A DNA stretch of 64,000 bases from Bremerella sp. TYQ1 (GCF_020150455.1 NZ_CP083740.1:806001-870000), one strand, 5' to 3'. Counted from the stretch's first letter, positions 45,588-55,966 are shown. Numbers and translations: made by a program. Notes: generated by a model not told the origin, from the sequence alone.

Positions 45588-48500
45588 ATGTTCAACAAAT
45601 TCTATTACGACAAACGCCTGTTGGTGCTGACCATCGCGGTGATCTGTGTGGCCGGTTTGTCTTCTTACTTCGTGCTGCCGCGGTTGGAAGACCCGACGCT
45701 GACTCCGCGCTTCGCGATTGTGACAACGCTTTTCCCAGGGGCACGCGGCGATCGTGTCGAGGTGCTAGTCACCGATCGATTGGAAGAAGAACTGCAGGAG
45801 GTCGAAGAGATCAAAGAGATCCGTTCGACTAGCCGGGCCGGCGCTTCGTCGATGGTGATTGAGCTTCGCGACGATGTCTATGAAGTTGGCGAAATCTGGT
45901 CGCGCATCCGCGACAAAATCGACGATGCTCAAGTCGGATTCCCAGAAGGTGTCGGCGAGCCTGACATCGAGATGATTACCACGAAAGCGTATGCGTCGAT
46001 CGTCGCGCTCAAGTGGACGCAGGAAAGTGATCCGAGCTATGCGATTTTGCTGCGTCTGGCCGAGCAACTGGAAGATCGCCTTCGCGCGATCCCTGGCACG
46101 GAAGATGTCGAGATGTTTGGCGAGCCGCAGGAAGAGATCGCGGTGGAAGTCGATCCCGCGAAGCTGGCCAGTATTGGTTTGACGGCGGCAGATGTCGCCC
46201 AGCAGTTGAGTGCCAGCGATGCGAAGCTTTCGGCCGGGCAAGTTCGTTCCGACGAAGCGGACTTTCTGATGGAAGTCGACAGCGAACTTGATTCAATCCA
46301 CCGCATTTCCGCGACGCCGATTCAGTTTGGAAGCGACGGCAAGTTTGTGCGTCTGGGCGACATTGCCCGCGTGAACAAAGGAATCATGCAGCCGCCACGG
46401 CAGTTGGCCATCATCGACGATCTTCCGGCGGTCACCGTCGGAACATTGGTTCGTAGCGACTATCGTCTCGATCTGTGGAACGTCGACGCGCAAAATGCGA
46501 TCGACGACTTCGAATCGCAATTGCCACGCGGCGTGCAGTTGTCTCGAATGTTCGAGCAAAGTCCCTACGTCGAGGCGCGTCTGACGAACTTGTTGTGGAA
46601 CCTGGCCATCGGTGGGGCGGCGGTTGTCGGCGTTATTTTTGTGCTGATGGGTTGGCGAAGCGCGATCGTCGTGGGAACCGCGTTGCCCCTCTCGGCATTC
46701 ATGGTGCTGGCCGGCATGCGTTTCATGGAGATCCCGATGCACCAGATGTCGATCACTGGGCTGATCATCGCCCTGGGGCTGTTGATCGACAACGCCATTG
46801 TGATGGTCGACGAAGTGAAAGTGCGCATGGAAGAGGGAGATTCGCCGGGTCACGCCGTCGGTGAAGCAACGCGGCATCTCGCGATTCCACTTCTGGGAAG
46901 CACGCTGACAACCGCGTTGGCGTTTGCTCCGATCGCGTTGATGCCTGGCCCGGCCGGCGAGTTTGTCGGTACGATCGCCATCAGCGTGATGTTGGCAATT
47001 GCCAGTTCGTTGATGCTTGCGATGACAGTTACTCCGGCGCTGGCAGCGATCTTCGCCGATACGGCAGATGGATCGAAGCGTTCGCACTGGTGGTCGGTTG
47101 GTTTTCATAGTCCTCGACTGGCAACGCTGTGGCGAAATACGATCGACTTCCTGTTGGCCCGACCGATTTTGAGCTTGGGGCTTTCCGTGATGTTGCCGAT
47201 CTTCGGTTTTGTTCAGGCACGGCTGTTGCCGGAGCAGTTCTTTCCGCCGGCGGATCGGAATCAATTTCAAATTGAGTTAGAGCTTCCACCGCAGGCTTCG
47301 ATCTTTCAGACGGAACTGACGGCGAAGAAGATCAGCCAGATTGCCAAGCGTCATCCAGAGGTGACCGGAATTGATTGGATTCTCGGCGAAAGTGCTCCTT
47401 CCTTCTATTACAACATTGTGCGGCGGCGGGAGAACAATGCTCCGTATGGCCAGGCCATCGTGAAGTTGCGTTCCGCGGAAGGGGCGGCCGAGGTGATCAA
47501 CGAGCTTCAGCGCGAGCTCGACCATCAAGTGCCCGAAGCCCGCGTATTGGCTCGACAGCTGGAGCAAGGGCCTCCGTTCGATGCCCCTGTCGAGCTTCAA
47601 TTGTTCGGCCCAGACTTGAACGTCTTGCGATCGTTGGGCGAAGAAGTCCGCGCGGAATTGGCCAAGATTCCGGAGGTGACCCACACGCGGAGCGATTTGG
47701 GAGACGACCTGCCGAAGTTCGCGTTGGTGCTCGATGAAGAAAAGGCTCGCCTGGCAGGGCTGAGTCATGCCCAAGTGGCTCAGCAGTTGGCGGCCGCCAC
47801 CGAAGGAGCCGTGGGAGGTACGGTTCTTGAAGAAACGGAAGAGCTTCCGGTGCGTGTTCGCCTGCCGAAAGCGTACCGCGCGGCCCTCAGCGACATTGCC
47901 TCGCTCGACTTGGTTTCGCCGAATAATCGCGGCGATGGGAAGCTGAACACGATTCCGTTTTCGGCGATCGGGGCGTTGGAGTTGAAGCCAGAGATCTCGG
48001 CGGTCACGCGGCTGAATAACTTGCGCATGAATGAAGTCAAAGCGTACGTTCAAGCAGGCGTTTTGCCGTCGGTGGTGCTTGCGAAACTGCAAGCTCGGCT
48101 TGATGCCGCCGGGTTTGAATTTCCCGATGGTTACCGCATGGGTTTGGGGGGCGAAGCGAACGGACGTAATCAGGCGGTCGGCAACTTGATGTCCAGCGTC
48201 GGCGTGCTGATGGTGTTGATGGTTGCCACGCTGGTGCTTTCGTTCAGCTCGTTCCGCGCCGCATCGCTGATCGGTGGTGTAGGGTTCTTCTCGGTGGGGC
48301 TTGGGCTCGCAGCACTGTGGATCTTTGGGTTTCCGTTTGGCTTCATGGCGATCGTCGGCACGATGGGGCTTATCGGGATTGCGATTAACGATTCCATCGT
48401 GGTGTTGGCTGCCTTAAGAGAGAACGATGAAGCGAAATCAGGCGATCCGATCGCCGTCCGAAATGTGGTCATGCGTGCGACGCGGCACGTCGTGGCTACC

Positions 48501-48752
48501 ACTGCGACCACTGTCGTGGGTTTCCTGCCGTTGGTTTTGGCCGGGGGCGGTTTCTGGCCGCCACTGGCCATTTCCATTGCCGGCGGCGTGGTCGGAGCGA
48601 CGATGCTCGCGCTGACATTCGTGCCGACCGCCCACATGGTGATGGCAAATCCGGCGGTACTGAAGTGGCCATGCCGCAAGCAACAGCCGACGCCGATTCC
48701 TAAACCGAAAGGCGAATTCCACGAAGATGGCGTGGCGGTCTACACTTCTTAG
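45588..48752 (+). CDS. RND efflux permease (AcrB/HAE-like)
   Basis: About 1054 residues from the ATG at 45588 (GGGGGA 4 nt upstream; ATG at 45576 is an alternative). It has the classic RND layout: TM1 at the N-terminus (LVLTIAVICVAGLSSYFVLP), two large periplasmic loops and two sets of TM segments. TM4 reads LGLLIDNAIVMVDEV (about 398-412) and TM10 reads LIGIAINDSIVVLA (about 927-940). Compared with AcrB, the second Asp of the TM4 pair is Asn and the TM10 Lys-Asn is Asn-Asp, so the proton relay differs from AcrB's. The drug or lipid substrate is unknown. The stop codon overlaps the stop of the convergent phosphatase gene. Confidence 0.95.
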   Translation: MFNKFYYDKRLLVLTIAVICVAGLSSYFVLPRLEDPTLTPRFAIVTTLFPGARGDRVEVLVTDRLEEELQEVEEIKEIRSTSRAGASSMVIELRDDVYEVGEIWSRIRDKIDDAQVGFPEGVGEPDIEMITTKAYASIVALKWTQESDPSYAILLRLAEQLEDRLRAIPGTEDVEMFGEPQEEIAVEVDPAKLASIGLTAADVAQQLSASDAKLSAGQVRSDEADFLMEVDSELDSIHRISATPIQFGSDGKFVRLGDIARVNKGIMQPPRQLAIIDDLPAVTVGTLVRSDYRLDLWNVDAQNAIDDFESQLPRGVQLSRMFEQSPYVEARLTNLLWNLAIGGAAVVGVIFVLMGWRSAIVVGTALPLSAFMVLAGMRFMEIPMHQMSITGLIIALGLLIDNAIVMVDEVKVRMEEGDSPGHAVGEATRHLAIPLLGSTLTTALAFAPIALMPGPAGEFVGTIAISVMLAIASSLMLAMTVTPALAAIFADTADGSKRSHWWSVGFHSPRLATLWRNTIDFLLARPILSLGLSVMLPIFGFVQARLLPEQFFPPADRNQFQIELELPPQASIFQTELTAKKISQIAKRHPEVTGIDWILGESAPSFYYNIVRRRENNAPYGQAIVKLRSAEGAAEVINELQRELDHQVPEARVLARQLEQGPPFDAPVELQLFGPDLNVLRSLGEEVRAELAKIPEVTHTRSDLGDDLPKFALVLDEEKARLAGLSHAQVAQQLAAATEGAVGGTVLEETEELPVRVRLPKAYRAALSDIASLDLVSPNNRGDGKLNTIPFSAIGALELKPEISAVTRLNNLRMNEVKAYVQAGVLPSVVLAKLQARLDAAGFEFPDGYRMGLGGEANGRNQAVGNLMSSVGVLMVLMVATLVLSFSSFRAASLIGGVGFFSVGLGLAALWIFGFPFGFMAIVGTMGLIGIAINDSIVVLAALRENDEAKSGDPIAVRNVVMRATRHVVATTATTVVGFLPLVLAGGGFWPPLAISIAGGVVGATMLALTFVPTAHMVMANPAVLKWPCRKQQPTPIPKPKGEFHEDGVAVYTS

Positions 48753-50641
48753 TCGACGATGTCGTCACGTTCAATCGCGTCATGCTTTTCGATCACCAGT
48801 TGATCGAACATACGGTTCTCGATGTCGTAGGCCTGGAATTCGAGTGTGGTCGCATTGATACGTACCATCGCGTAATGATGTCCGCGGCGAACGGTGTTCA
48901 TGAAGAACGGTCGAATCGGACCGGGCGTTTCCAGCGAGCCGCCACCACCTCCGGTGATCATGTAGATCGGAGCTCCGGCTCGCACGGCCTGATTCTGCAA
49001 GATCGGCCAGGTTCGTTCGTACGAGTGGATATGCCCATTCCAAACGATGTCGACATGGTACTTCTCGTACAGCGGAACCAACTGCCGCGCGTTCAAGTCG
49101 CCCCGCGTTCCCTTGTTTGTCTTCCACAAATTGCCGTAGTCGTTCTCGTCCGATGAATAGGGCGGGTGATGGTGGCAAACGAACTTCCAAGTCGCGTCCG
49201 ATTCGGACAGGGCGTTTTCCAACCACTTGTACTGCTCGGACTCGGGGTCGAGATTACGGTTCGAGTCGATCATGAAGAAGTGTGCGTTCCCAAAGCGGAA
49301 CTCGTAGTAATACTCTGGCTTCGGCAACGAAACGTAATCGTAGTAATACTGTGCGTTCCGTTCGTGATTGCCCAAAACTGGATAGAACGGAACGTGACGA
49401 ATCAGCGGATTCATGCTCGGGAAGAAGTGATGCGTCCAGTGCGACTCAACCGTCCCGGTATCGACCAGATCGCCAGGGTGCAGCAGAAAACTGGGCCGCT
49501 GATCCCACGCCAAATTGGCAATCTTGCCGCTGACCGTTGGGTTACCTTGCGTGTCGCTGATCACTGCGAACGCGAACGGCGTGTCACGCTTCACGGCCGT
49601 TTGAAATGTCGCGACGTCGCTTCGCAGTGGCTCATCTTGTTCGTTCAGTCGCGTTTCGGTGCGATAGAAGTATTGCGTCTCCGGCTGTAGTCCTTCAATT
49701 TGGATCTCATGCAGCGTGTTCAAATCGGCCACGTCAATTCGCTGAGGGCACTCGGCCGTCTCGCCATAGAATAGCGTCGACATGCCAGGCCGATTGGTTC
49801 GCCACATCACCGTCATAGTGTTCTGCGTGCCGAACTGAAGGTACGGATCGATCACGAAGTCGAGCGGCTCGGTGATTTCGACAGGCTCTTTCGCGGCCAG
49901 GGCGGCGTTGTGCTCGTAGTCATGTTCGACCCAGGCCTTTTTCGCGGCGAGATCGTACAGCACGACTTCCCGAATCCGTCCCCGGTGCCCGTGAAACTCG
50001 TTCGCATCGCGGTACGCGCCCATCATGAATGGCGCCGAATCGGGATAGTGAATCGCGCCAGACTGCTGGTCGCTCTCCGCATCCAGTTTACCGTTCACGT
50101 ACAGCTGCATTGTTTTGCCGTCGTAAACGGCCACCACGTGGTACAGCTTGCCCGCTTCGTACTTTGTGTTTCCTTCCAAGTAGGTCAGCTTGTCAGGGCC
50201 CTCTTTTCCACGCAGGGCAAACGTGAACGTCGATTGGTTGTATCCCAGCAGCCAGCCAAACTCGCTCGAGCCGTTGTCTTGGATCACGCCCAGCAGTCCG
50301 CCCCATTCTTCCGGGCGATCGACCGAGACCACCGCCGAGATCGTGAGCGATTCTTCCGGCAGATACTTCTCAACAGTGCGGAAATCTTCGGCAAGCTCGA
50401 TGCCTGACTGCCCTCCAGAAAGGAAGATCGTCTGATCGTATTTTTCGCCCAAGATTTGATGCTTGCCGATGATCTTGCCGTCGGGGCCGCGTCGGGCTCG
50501 CAAGCGAGCATGGTTCTTTTCTGCGACCATTGAATCGGCATCGAATCGCCAGCGAGCCAGGGGATCAGGCCCTTCGTGGGCGGCGGCGAACGAAAGGGGC
50601 CAGATCAGCAGTGCGGCGAGCGTCAGGAGGGTGCGTGTCAT
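48749..50641 (-). CDS. Secreted LamG-metallophosphoesterase (purple acid phosphatase-like)
   Basis: A 630-residue protein with a signal peptide (1-21, ending SFAAA). Residues about 25-240 form a concanavalin-A/LamG-like domain (DPLARWRFDAD, YHVVAVYDGKTMQLYVNGKL, RGRIREVVLYD). A fibronectin-III-like purple-acid-phosphatase N-terminal domain (about 258-345; DPYLQFGTQNTMTVMWRTN) and the metallophosphoesterase core follow: SDTQ (about 361), HPGDLVDTG, LGNHE, HHPPYS and GHIHSYERT, giving all five metal-binding motifs. It should hydrolyse phosphomonoesters or diesters outside the cytoplasm, with LamG perhaps binding glycan. Its TAA shares three bases with the TAG of the RND permease gene. Confidence 0.92.
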   Translation of the reverse strand: MTRTLLTLAALLIWPLSFAAAHEGPDPLARWRFDADSMVAEKNHARLRARRGPDGKIIGKHQILGEKYDQTIFLSGGQSGIELAEDFRTVEKYLPEESLTISAVVSVDRPEEWGGLLGVIQDNGSSEFGWLLGYNQSTFTFALRGKEGPDKLTYLEGNTKYEAGKLYHVVAVYDGKTMQLYVNGKLDAESDQQSGAIHYPDSAPFMMGAYRDANEFHGHRGRIREVVLYDLAAKKAWVEHDYEHNAALAAKEPVEITEPLDFVIDPYLQFGTQNTMTVMWRTNRPGMSTLFYGETAECPQRIDVADLNTLHEIQIEGLQPETQYFYRTETRLNEQDEPLRSDVATFQTAVKRDTPFAFAVISDTQGNPTVSGKIANLAWDQRPSFLLHPGDLVDTGTVESHWTHHFFPSMNPLIRHVPFYPVLGNHERNAQYYYDYVSLPKPEYYYEFRFGNAHFFMIDSNRNLDPESEQYKWLENALSESDATWKFVCHHHPPYSSDENDYGNLWKTNKGTRGDLNARQLVPLYEKYHVDIVWNGHIHSYERTWPILQNQAVRAGAPIYMITGGGGGSLETPGPIRPFFMNTVRRGHHYAMVRINATTLEFQAYDIENRMFDQLVIEKHDAIERDDIVD

Positions 50642-50710
50642 CGAGTCGTCTTTGCTTCGGAGATTGTCGTCGAGGGAAGGGACTGCTCAAGTGCGAGCGT
50701 TGCCGGTGGC

Positions 50711-51874
50711 TTAGTTGGTGGTTTGCACCGCGTGCCATTGAGCAGAGTCTTTCCAGTGATTGATGATCGATTCGGCGAACGCCAGCGACAGCGTCATGCC
50801 GTTGCCGCCGAAGCCATTGACGACCAACACGTCGGGGCAAACTTCCCGCACGAAACACATCTGCGATGGATGCTTGGCGTAGAAACCATGCCACCGCCGG
50901 GCAATGTTCCAGTTCGGGACGTCGATAATCTTGCGAAGTTCGCGAAGCATCAAGTCATCGATTTCCGACTTGTCGATTGGCTCGACGTCGTCCCCATATT
51001 CGTGCGAGTCGCCCAAAATCAATCCACCGCCGTCGGCTTGCGACGCCATCACATGGATACCGTAACGGTCAAGCTCTGGGCTATCGTTGGCGATGCGTTC
51101 TTTCAGCGAGGCCAGCGTCGGGCAGTCGCGGAACGACAGATAATGCCGCAGTGTCAAACCGCTGGCGATGTGTGGTCCCAGTTGCCAGCCGGTCGGTTGC
51201 GATCCGGAAAGCATCATTTGCAGTTTGCAGACCAACAGTCGCTCTGCTTTGTGCGCTTCGGGAAACAGGTGCTGAAAGTATGCCCCTGTAGCAATCACGA
51301 TCCGATCGGCGGTGAAGCTGCGACCATCCGAGCTAATTGCGGTGCCTGATTCAACTTTGGTGATCGGAGTGTCGTAGTGGAACTGAACGTGGTGGGCATC
51401 GGCCAGAAAAGCGGAGACGCTGCTGATGGCGGTTGGGGGAGTCACACGCAGTTCAGTATGCGAATAGAGCCCGCCGAGTAAACCGTTTTGATTGGCTGCT
51501 GGGGTCAGCTGAGAGATTTGCTGTGGTGTGACCAGCTCGATATCCAGTCCATCAGCAGCACTTGAAGGCGCGAACTCTTTCAGCACTTCCATTTCGTCTT
51601 CGTGATGGGCCAAGTGCAGCGAACCACATTCTTGTACCGGAAAGCCAGCCGCCGCGCCGAGTTCCTTCCACAGCGTGCGGCTACGCAGGGCGAGGGCTCG
51701 TTGGGGACCTGCCGGTTGTCCGACCGGCCAGATCATGCCAAAGTTCCGGATGCTGGCCCCTTCCGCTCTTGAGTTGTTCTCGAACAGGGCGACGCGTTGC
51801 CCTTGCTTCGCCGCGGCCCAGGCATGCCCCAAACCAACGATCCCACCTCCGATGACAATCAAATCAAAGTGCAT
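50711..51874 (-). CDS. FAD-dependent oxidoreductase (DAO family, TIGR03364-like)
   Basis: A 387-residue flavoprotein. The N-terminal dinucleotide-binding motif LIVIGGGIVGLGHAWAAAKQ is at 5-24, and SIRNFGMIWPVGQPAG (about 41-56) is a block I associate with the TIGR03364 group, which is linked in other bacteria to phosphonate or amine catabolism. The C-terminal NGFGGNGMTLSLAFAES closes the FAD site. It oxidises an amine or amino acid, substrate unknown. AAAGAG lies 7 nt before the ATG. It is divergent from a XylR-like regulator (271-nt gap), which probably controls it. No other phosphonate gene is in the window, so that pathway is not claimed. Confidence 0.85.
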   Translation of the reverse strand: MHFDLIVIGGGIVGLGHAWAAAKQGQRVALFENNSRAEGASIRNFGMIWPVGQPAGPQRALALRSRTLWKELGAAAGFPVQECGSLHLAHHEDEMEVLKEFAPSSAADGLDIELVTPQQISQLTPAANQNGLLGGLYSHTELRVTPPTAISSVSAFLADAHHVQFHYDTPITKVESGTAISSDGRSFTADRIVIATGAYFQHLFPEAHKAERLLVCKLQMMLSGSQPTGWQLGPHIASGLTLRHYLSFRDCPTLASLKERIANDSPELDRYGIHVMASQADGGGLILGDSHEYGDDVEPIDKSEIDDLMLRELRKIIDVPNWNIARRWHGFYAKHPSQMCFVREVCPDVLVVNGFGGNGMTLSLAFAESIINHWKDSAQWHAVQTTN

Positions 51875-52145
51875 GTGCGTCTCTTTCGTTCCTGCTGCAA
51901 TGGGCTTGCTTGGACGGCCAAGATCGTTGCGTTCGCGTTCGGCGGAAACGCATGAGACCTGTTGACAGAAAAAGCGAACCGGTCAATTCTGGCAAAGTAG
52001 CCTAGGCTCATAGATGATTATGCAAAAGCAAACGGCGAGTAGCCGATGACGTTTTGCGTCAACTTTATTGAGTGTTCTTCCCTGATCTTCATCATTTCTT
52101 GATGTCGAGCAGATTGCCTCCTTTGCCTCTTCCCAAGACGACGCG

Positions 52146-53354
52146 ATGAACTCTGACGCGAAAAAGCCCCAGTCGCCCACTCCAGAGGTACTCGACAGCC
52201 TGCGAACGCGCCGCCGGATTGCAGTGATGGTTCAAACGTCGAGTGCTTGGAGCCGACAGGTGTTAGCCGGTGTGGCGGAATACGCGTTGGAGGCTGGCGG
52301 ATGGGATTTCTGGGTCGAACCGCGTGGTTTTTACGAGAAGATTGTTGTCCCGGAATCGTGGCGTGGCGAAGGCGTCATTTGCCGGGTAACGAGTGACGAG
52401 TTGGTCCAACAGATCGAGCAGCGGGGCCTTCCGGCGGTGAATGTTTCGTGGCTGGGAGAACATACCAAGACCATTCCCAAAGTGGTCTCCGACGAAGTGG
52501 CGTGCGGGCAGATGGCCGCCGAGTTTTATCTGAAGCGTGGCTGGCATTTCTTCGGCTTTGTTGGCCCGCCTCCCCGGATGAACTATTCCGATCAAGTCGA
52601 GAAAGCGTTTGTCAGCGCGGTGACCGATGCAGGACGAGCGGTGCAGCGTTTCGATCATGCCCCGAATGCCGAGACGATTACGATCGGGCAAGAGCATCCC
52701 AAGATGGCCGAATGGTTGATGTCGCTGCCGAAGCCGGTCGCGCTGCTGGTCTGGACGACCGCCATCGGACAAGAGATTGCCCTGCTGTGCCGCCAGTTGG
52801 GAATCGCGGTGCCGGATGATGTGGCGATCTTGGCGGTAGAACTCGACCCATTGATCTCGGCAATGTCTCCGGTCCCGATCGCGTATATCGATCAGTCGCC
52901 CCGGCGTGTCGGCTCGCAAGCGGCCGCATTGCTTGAACGAATGATCCAAGGAGAACCGGCGCCTGAGCAGCCGATTCTCGTTCCCCCCCGCCGAATCGCA
53001 GAACGAATGTCGGTCGATAACCTATTCGTCGAAGATGAAGTCGTCCGGCAAGCGATGAACTTTATTCGAGAGAAGATCGCCGAACCGATTCAAGTGACCG
53101 ACGTTGCCGCGAACGTGGCTGTTTCAAGACGCGTGCTGGAAAATCGATTCGAGAAAGCCTTGCGGCGAAGCCCAGCCCAAGTGATTCGTCGAACGAAGTT
53201 GGCCCACGCGATGTATCTGTTAAGCGAGACCGATTTGACGGTTCAAGAGATCGGGTTTCAAACCGGTTTCTTCCATCAAGAAACCTTCTTGCGATTCTTC
53301 AAACGTGAGAGTGGCAGCACGCCGACCGAGTATCGAAGTGAGACAAGTCGATAG
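52146..53354 (+). CDS. XylR-like transcriptional regulator (LacI-type sensor with AraC DNA-binding domain), copy 1
   Basis: A 402-residue protein. Residues about 22-300 are a periplasmic-binding-protein/LacI-type sensor (RRRIAVMVQTSSAWSRQVLA, HFFGFVGPPPRMNYSDQVEK, VPDDVAILAVELDPLISAMS) without a LacI helix-turn-helix in front. Residues about 305-402 are an AraC-type double helix-turn-helix (VTDVAANVAVSRRVLENRFE, IGFQTGFFHQETFLRFFKRE). This is the XylR architecture; sensors of this class bind sugars. It is divergent from the FAD oxidoreductase at 50711-51874. A paralogue lies at 56104-57264, also divergent from an oxidoreductase. Confidence 0.92.
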   Translation: MNSDAKKPQSPTPEVLDSLRTRRRIAVMVQTSSAWSRQVLAGVAEYALEAGGWDFWVEPRGFYEKIVVPESWRGEGVICRVTSDELVQQIEQRGLPAVNVSWLGEHTKTIPKVVSDEVACGQMAAEFYLKRGWHFFGFVGPPPRMNYSDQVEKAFVSAVTDAGRAVQRFDHAPNAETITIGQEHPKMAEWLMSLPKPVALLVWTTAIGQEIALLCRQLGIAVPDDVAILAVELDPLISAMSPVPIAYIDQSPRRVGSQAAALLERMIQGEPAPEQPILVPPRRIAERMSVDNLFVEDEVVRQAMNFIREKIAEPIQVTDVAANVAVSRRVLENRFEKALRRSPAQVIRRTKLAHAMYLLSETDLTVQEIGFQTGFFHQETFLRFFKRESGSTPTEYRSETSR

Positions 53355-53699
53355 TTAACAATGCGGGAATCGGTGCCACTGATTCTAGACACCACTGTGG
53401 CGATTCGTTCTTGCGCCTATTGTAACGAAGTATTGTCCAAGTCTGCAAAGAGTATTTGCGAAAACTGAACAAGCATGCGCGATTTCCACGTGAAAAACTG
53501 GGGTGGGACGCAGTGATGGTACAAAGAAAATAAGGGAAGAACGGCCACGCTGCGACTTTCGCGCAGAGCCAAGCCGCGTAACTCTCGGGGATTAGTAACT
53601 ACTGAGAAAAACGTCGACAAGAGTACAGGAAAAGGGTGATAATACCGAGCGAGTCTATCACGACTAGACAAGTTCTTTTAAAACCTGCTCGCCGCGATG
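53355..53699. other. Intergenic region between two convergent genes
   Basis: 345 bases between the stop of the XylR-like gene and the stop of the shikimate-kinase-like gene. It is somewhat AT-richer than the neighbours. An 84-codon minus-strand frame (53417-53671) has no ribosome-binding site and no protein-like pattern. I see no RNA gene, repeat or clear terminator in it. Confidence 0.5.
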
Positions 53700-54212
53700 C
53701 TACTCCGCGACAGCGACTTCAATTCGCTCGCTAATCCGCTCGACGTCGAGCCCTTCGCAGTCGATCGTGATGTCGGCATATTTTGCGTAGAGGGCGTTCC
53801 GCTGGTGGAACAGGTCTTCGAGGCTTTGCCCCGGCTTGAGTGCAATGCCTCGCGTGGCCATGTTCGAGAGGCGTTTTTCCAACGTGGCCAGGCTGGTCTT
53901 GAGGAAGACGATTTTTCCGAGCCGGTGGAGGTGGGCCATCCCTTCGGCTCCGTAGCAAACGCTTCCGCCGGTGGCGATCACATGGTGCTGCACGTCGAGG
54001 CTGAGAACCGCTTCCTCTTCGATCTGGCAAAACGCGTCGAAGCCTTCAGAGTCCATAATCTGCTGAAGGGTACGCTGCTGAGTCGTTTGGATGACCAGGT
54101 CGGTATCGACAAATTGACGGTTGATCCGCTTCGCCAGGACGACACCGATGGTGCTTTTTCCGGAGCCTGGCATGCCGATAAGTGTGACGTTCGTTCCAAC
54201 TTCAGGAGTCAT
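53700..54212 (-). CDS. Shikimate kinase-like P-loop kinase with altered substrate site
   Basis: A 170-residue P-loop kinase with the length and order of shikimate kinase. The Walker A is GMPGSGKS (13-20), FVDTD (34-38) supplies the Asp pair, TGGS (81-84) replaces TGGG, and QRNALY (137-142) keeps the C-terminal substrate Arg (138). The Arg of the F-R-x-x-E motif, which contacts the shikimate carboxylate in AroK, is Cys62 here (FCQIEEE), and the lid lacks the RPLL motif (TRGIAL). So the fold is clear, but phosphorylation of shikimate is doubtful; another small hydroxylated acid or sugar may be the substrate. It lies alone between two regulator modules. Confidence 0.75.
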   Translation of the reverse strand: MTPEVGTNVTLIGMPGSGKSTIGVVLAKRINRQFVDTDLVIQTTQQRTLQQIMDSEGFDAFCQIEEEAVLSLDVQHHVIATGGSVCYGAEGMAHLHRLGKIVFLKTSLATLEKRLSNMATRGIALKPGQSLEDLFHQRNALYAKYADITIDCEGLDVERISERIEVAVAE

Positions 54213-54452
54213 GGGCGTTCTAACTGGGGGAGCGAGCTGCGTAAAATCGTTCTTTTATCTCACGGTATTTGGTCCGATTTGCCAAGAGCGTTCGTCGGGG
54301 AAAGAGTCCGTTTGGCGGCAGAAATTGCGGACTTCCCAAATTTGCGTCCTGACAGGCCAAACGGCATAGGTAGAAAGGCAAAACCGAAGGTAGAATTATT
54401 CGATTCGGATTCGTGCGAATCCTTTTTCTGTGTCCCCGAGGCATGGTTCTAT

Positions 54453-54626
54453 ATGACCAAGAAGACCGAGATCGAGAACAAAGTTGCGGTGAAAATGGCT
54501 TTGGCTGCGAAGTATCGTCACCTGGCCACCCTAACCCACAGCGTTCCAGCCAAGGCGAAGTTTCTTCGCCGCAGCGAATGTTTCCAGCGTCAAGCTGGCG
54601 TGATCGGCAAAGCGCTCGCCGTCTAA
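54453..54626 (+). CDS. Small basic protein, unknown function (57 aa)
   Basis: A 57-residue reading frame that starts MTKKTEIENKVAVKMALAAK and is rich in Lys, Arg and Ala, with a helical pattern and no membrane segment. A GAGG lies about 13 nt before the ATG, which is a poor spacing. The best support is transcriptional: a hairpin with T-runs on both sides lies 53 nt past the stop, so the plus strand has a terminator here and no other plus-strand gene to serve. The frame is also open farther upstream antisense to the kinase gene, but that part is not protein-like. Not recognised. Confidence 0.5.
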   Translation: MTKKTEIENKVAVKMALAAKYRHLATLTHSVPAKAKFLRRSECFQRQAGVIGKALAV

Positions 54627-54670
54627 ACGGTTGGGCCACCGGAAAGTCGCGTTTGGGCGGCATTCCTTCG

Positions 54671-54728
54671 AAACAAAAAACGCTCGGCATGTCTTCGCGG
54701 ACACCCCGAGCGTTCCTGTTTTTCTTTC
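54671..54728. terminator. Bidirectional intrinsic terminator
   Basis: AACGCTCGG (54679-54687) pairs with CCGAGCGTT (54706-54714) in a 9-bp stem with a further GTC/GAC pairing inside. The plus side is followed by CCTGTTTTTCTTTC, and the minus side by TTTTTTGTTT. It can end both the small plus-strand ORF and the minus-strand Gfo/Idh gene only if that gene's transcript passes it; the latter stops at 54742, 14 nt before the T-run, which fits. Confidence 0.85.
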
Positions 54729-54741
54729 GTTGAGCGGCGAC

Positions 54742-55890
<1,149 letters not shown>

Positions 55891-55966
55891 TTTGGTACCT
55901 GCAGGGGGAACAGACGAGGTGAATGATAGTAGCCTATGTCTCCAGGAAAACAAAAAAGCCAGATAA

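Noticed and set aside
46293..47270. Minus-strand frame (325 codons) inside the RND permease
   Set aside because: Antisense to conserved membrane segments of the pump; the product is an Arg/Gln/His-rich string with no protein-like pattern.
50711..51874. Phosphonate catabolism assignment for the FAD oxidoreductase
   Set aside because: No phosphonatase, aminotransferase or transporter of that pathway is nearby; the family link alone is too weak.
51983..52180. 65-codon minus-strand frame over the start of the XylR-like gene
   Set aside because: It overlaps the start of a clear gene and has no Shine-Dalgarno site or family features.
53417..53671. 84-codon minus-strand frame in the gap after the XylR-like gene
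   Set aside because: No ribosome-binding site, odd composition and no terminator or partner.
53697..54452. Upstream part of the frame containing the small basic protein
   Set aside because: This part is antisense to the kinase gene and has no start signal; only the last 57 codons look like a gene.
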